A DNA stretch of 22,190 nucleotides from Planctomycetales bacterium. Lineage in GTDB: Bacteria; Planctomycetota; Planctomycetia; Pirellulales; Thermoguttaceae. Position numbers and translations under genes: made by a program. The stretch lies in contig SKOZ01000066.1 of the NCBI GenBank assembly GCA_007119795.1, positions 1 through 22,190 of the forward strand, given 5' to 3'. Every line of letters starts with the position of its first letter. Position 1 is the first letter of the stretch. Below the pieces are notes generated by a model. The model was not told the DNA's origin and did no database searches. It worked only from the letters and a program-made list of their open reading frames with translations. This document shows, one piece after another, positions 21,340 to 22,190 of this stretch.

Positions 21340-22190
21340 TTACCGGCCTTCCCAGGGAAACGTCTGCGCCACCAGCACGAAGGCCACCAGGGCAGCTAGA
21401 TCCTCGTCGGAGACATGCCCTTCGTAGCTCGGCATGGCAACGTCATCCGGTGGATGGAGAATGTATCGCTGTAGCTCGTCGCGCGACATGCGGTGCCGCA
21501 CCGCAGCCAGATCGACGGCCACTTCGCGGCCGGCGCCGGCCACGGCGTGGCACGTGTTGCAGCCGTGCCGCACGAAGAGGTGCCGCCCCGCTTCGGCCTC
21601 CTCGCTGAGCACCACGCCCGCGGGAACGGGTGGCGGCGCTTCGTCGGGCCAGCCGGTCCACGGCGACCGGCGCCGCAGGTCGCTCAGATAGAGCAGCGCC
21701 AGCACCAGCAGCACCACCACCACGACCCAGACCGGCCGGTTGCCAATCCCGCGAAAGGGCGTGCGGTCGAGAAACGGCAGCGCCACCAGCACCACGAACA
21801 CCACGATCGGGAAGAGGACGATGAACGCCGGAGCGATTGCCGCCGGCAGCAGCGCGATCAGCCCGCTGTACCACCAGTACCACCACTCCTCCGCGGGTGA
21901 CGTCCGCTCCACGAGGTTGGCCTCGGGCATCAGCGGCGCCGGCCCGACAAACAGGGTCAGCAACACGACCGCCAGAAAGACGGTCATCGCCATGGCCCCC
22001 GACTTGGTCGTGGTATAGGGGTGGAAGACTTCGCCGCGATCCTCCGATGCGGCGTCCTCCTTGTAGATCCGCCTCTGCTCCTCGGCCGTGGCCACCGGCC
22101 GGCGCCGCTCCGTGGGCGAGGTGACGCCGTGGAGCATGACGAGGTACATGTGATAGCCGACCAGGAGCAACATCGCCAGCGGCACCAAGA
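21340..22190 (-). CDS. Cytochrome b (bc-type) C-terminal part fused to cytochrome c, partial
   Basis: About 283 codons are visible; the true start lies beyond the right edge. The fragment opens with LLVGYHMYLVMLHGVTSP, which matches the helix of cytochrome b carrying the second heme-ligand His and the following quinone-site His. Three further helices lie near 64-82, 108-138 and 152-168 of the visible part, corresponding to the subunit IV-like region; after an extra-membrane segment with GVVLSEEAEAGRHLF comes a heme c domain with CNTCH (210-214) and Met252 (DVAMPSYEG). The Qo-site block usually read PEWY appears as SPAEEWWYWW. The protein probably is the quinol-oxidising subunit of a bc-type complex passing electrons to its own c heme and then to the oxidase downstream. 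The TTG at the window edge is not its start. Confidence 0.85.
   Translation of the reverse strand, partial: LVPLAMLLLVGYHMYLVMLHGVTSPTERRRPVATAEEQRRIYKEDAASEDRGEVFHPYTTTKSGAMAMTVFLAVVLLTLFVGPAPLMPEANLVERTSPAEEWWYWWYSGLIALLPAAIAPAFIVLFPIVVFVVLVALPFLDRTPFRGIGNRPVWVVVVVLLVLALLYLSDLRRRSPWTGWPDEAPPPVPAGVVLSEEAEAGRHLFVRHGCNTCHAVAGAGREVAVDLAAVRHRMSRDELQRYILHPPDDVAMPSYEGHVSDEDLAALVAFVLVAQTFPWEGR

Noticed and set aside
1..22190. tRNA, rRNA, CRISPR, insertion sequence or integrase signals
   Set aside because: I looked for T-arm-like GTTCRA blocks, regularly spaced direct repeats and transposase motifs and found none that form a credible element.

Overview
The window reads as ordinary chromosome of a high-GC, Gram-negative-type bacterium, most probably a member of the Planctomycetota. 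This is inferred, not proven, from: an ECF sigma factor paired with a membrane protein that joins a zinc-less anti-sigma-like N-terminus to alpha-2-macroglobulin (A2M) domains; a tandem pair of DUF6268-like outer-membrane barrels; a SpoU methyltransferase of a type I associate with planctomycetes; and a caa3-type oxidase operon with a cytochrome b-cytochrome c fusion. I see no insertion sequence, integrase, phage gene, CRISPR array, tRNA or rRNA. The very high GC content produces many long antisense open frames, which I treat as shadows.

Layout, left to right. (1) 1-85, minus: the first 28 codons of a secreted protein. (2) 551-3894, plus: ECF sigma factor and the anti-sigma/A2M membrane protein, then 3955-4992 a prepilin-peptidase-like membrane protein with altered catalytic motifs. 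(3) 5086-5610, minus: SpoU-family RNA methyltransferase, convergent with the preceding gene across a hairpin. (4) 5890-8805, plus: a tight three-gene operon of a DUF350-like membrane protein, a glutathionylspermidine-synthase-like ATP-grasp ligase and an unrecognised cytosolic protein. (5) 8815-9804, minus: ATP-dependent 6-phosphofructokinase. (6) 10080-12780, plus: RlmI-like methyltransferase, a zinc-finger-less J-domain chaperone, rnpA and yidD. (7) 12902-15373, plus: two paralogous outer-membrane beta-barrel proteins. (8) 15383-15745: an orphan C-terminal fragment and a small inverted repeat. (9) 15746-22190, minus: a respiratory operon, in transcription order cytochrome b/c fusion (partial), coxB-cytochrome c, ctaD(I+III), a small membrane protein, ctaG and a membrane-anchored monoheme cytochrome c.

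How the genes work together. The right-hand operon looks like a linked quinol-to-oxygen chain: the bc-type complex oxidises quinol, electrons pass through tethered c hemes to the CuA site of CoxB and on to the heme-copper centre of CtaD, and CtaG helps insert copper. The sigma/A2M pair looks like a one-locus envelope sensing system in which periplasmic macroglobulin domains are physically joined to the anti-sigma segment. The DUF350-like/ATP-grasp operon resembles an incomplete form of the enterobacterial yjfC/yjfL neighbourhood and may modify a peptide, polyamine or envelope component.

Most worth following up: the ECF/anti-sigma-A2M fusion, the loss of the K-pathway lysine in CtaD, the three-gene ATP-grasp operon with its unknown third member, and the altered catalytic motifs of the prepilin-peptidase homologue.
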